Assembly (NCBI RefSeq): GCF_900116495.1
Contig: NZ_FPAY01000019.1
Span: 1-6,984, forward strand
Source of the DNA: Arthrobacter sp. ov118
GTDB lineage: Bacteria; Actinomycetota; Actinomycetes; Actinomycetales; Micrococcaceae
Direction: 5' to 3'
DNA length: 6,984 nt
The notes below the pieces were generated by a model. It was not told the origin of the DNA, made no database searches, and worked only from the letters and a program-made list of their open reading frames with translations. This document shows, piece by piece, positions 6,572-6,984 of this stretch (positions are counted from its first letter, which is position 1; each line of letters starts with the position of its first letter). Position numbers and translations under genes: made by a program.

Positions 6572-6984
6572 TCAAACAGTTGATCCCACGGCGGCCGGCA
6601 CTCCGGTCACAGACTCTGCGGCTTCAGCGAGAAGATCGAGTCCCTTCTGCAATTCCTCGGGACTGATGGTCAGCGCGGGCATCGTCTTTAGGACTTCGCC
6701 CTCCGGACCGGACGTTTCCACGAGGAGACCGCGGGCGAACGACTCAGCCGCAATCTTCTCCGCCGTCTCCGGGTTGGGGTAGTAGATACCCGCGAGCAGG
6801 CCCCGGCCTCGGACGGTGGCACCCTCCACGCCGGCTGCGATCTGTCCCAGCCCCTGGTGCAACTGCGAAATGAGCCCTGCGACGTTGGACTGGAACTTTT
6901 CGTCCTGCCAGAAGTGTTCCAGGGCAGCGGTCCCGGTAACGAACGCCGGGTTGTGCCCCCGGAAGGTGCCGTTATGCTCGCCGG
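6572..6984 (-). CDS. ectB: L-2,4-diaminobutyrate:2-oxoglutarate aminotransferase, EctB type (partial, N-terminus off the window)
   Basis: 136 complete codons of the C-terminal part of a class III PLP aminotransferase, ending at a TGA (6572-6574); full-length EctB is about 420-430 residues. The enzyme transfers an amino group, normally from glutamate, to aspartate 4-semialdehyde, giving L-2,4-diaminobutyrate. Assignment rests on GEHNGTFRGHNPAFVTG at the visible N-terminus followed by TAALEHFW, and on ARGLLVETSGPEGEVLK followed by ALTISPEELQKGLDLL near the C-terminus, all close to EctB. The PLP lysine and cofactor-binding residues lie upstream, outside the window. In ectoine operons ectC usually follows ectB; here an aspartokinase and a Pls-like NRPS follow, so the Dab may go to a polymer rather than, or besides, ectoine. 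Siderophore-type Dab aminotransferases are the nearest alternative; GTFRGHN followed by AFVTG fits EctB better. Confidence 0.9.
   Translation of the reverse strand, partial: GEHNGTFRGHNPAFVTGTAALEHFWQDEKFQSNVAGLISQLHQGLGQIAAGVEGATVRGRGLLAGIYYPNPETAEKIAAESFARGLLVETSGPEGEVLKTMPALTISPEELQKGLDLLAEAAESVTGVPAAVGSTV

Overview
The window comes from a high-GC bacterium, most likely an actinomycete (possibly Micrococcales). Coding third positions are strongly G/C-biased, the aspartokinase closely resembles actinobacterial LysC/Ask, and the terminal gene is a Streptomyces-type M28 lipoprotein aminopeptidase. The genus cannot be fixed from the sequence alone. All four genes I can support lie on the minus strand and are read from right to left. 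The outer two are cut by the window edges. The long plus-strand reading frames are GC-rich antisense shadows.

Layout in order of transcription: (1) 6984-6572, the C-terminal third of an EctB-type L-2,4-diaminobutyrate (Dab) aminotransferase. (2) After a 79 bp gap holding an AT-rich palindrome, an aspartokinase (6492-5119) with a divergent regulatory ACT region. (3) After only 14 bp with a strong Shine-Dalgarno, a 1419-residue membrane NRPS of the Pls/PosA type (5104-845). It has adenylation and carrier domains, then six membrane segments that alternate with three soluble left-handed-beta-helix-like domains. This is the architecture of epsilon-poly-L-lysine synthetase. (4) After 48 bp, a secreted M28 metallo-aminopeptidase lipoprotein (796 to beyond position 1).

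How they may work together (inference): aspartokinase commits aspartate to aspartyl phosphate. A housekeeping aspartate-semialdehyde dehydrogenase would make the semialdehyde, and EctB transaminates it to Dab. The Pls-like enzyme would then adenylate Dab (or a related cationic amino acid) and polymerise it at the membrane. The lipoprotein aminopeptidase outside the membrane could trim, recycle or detoxify the polymer. The window therefore looks like a compact supply-polymerise-degrade cassette for a cationic homopolyamino acid, most simply a poly-(L-2,4-diaminobutyric acid). The main competing reading is an ectoine locus next to a Pls-like gene. No ectA or ectC is in the window, and ectC does not follow ectB as it does in typical ectABC operons.

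There is no gene-free stretch over 300 bases, and I saw no RNA gene, mobile element, CRISPR array or convincing intrinsic terminator.
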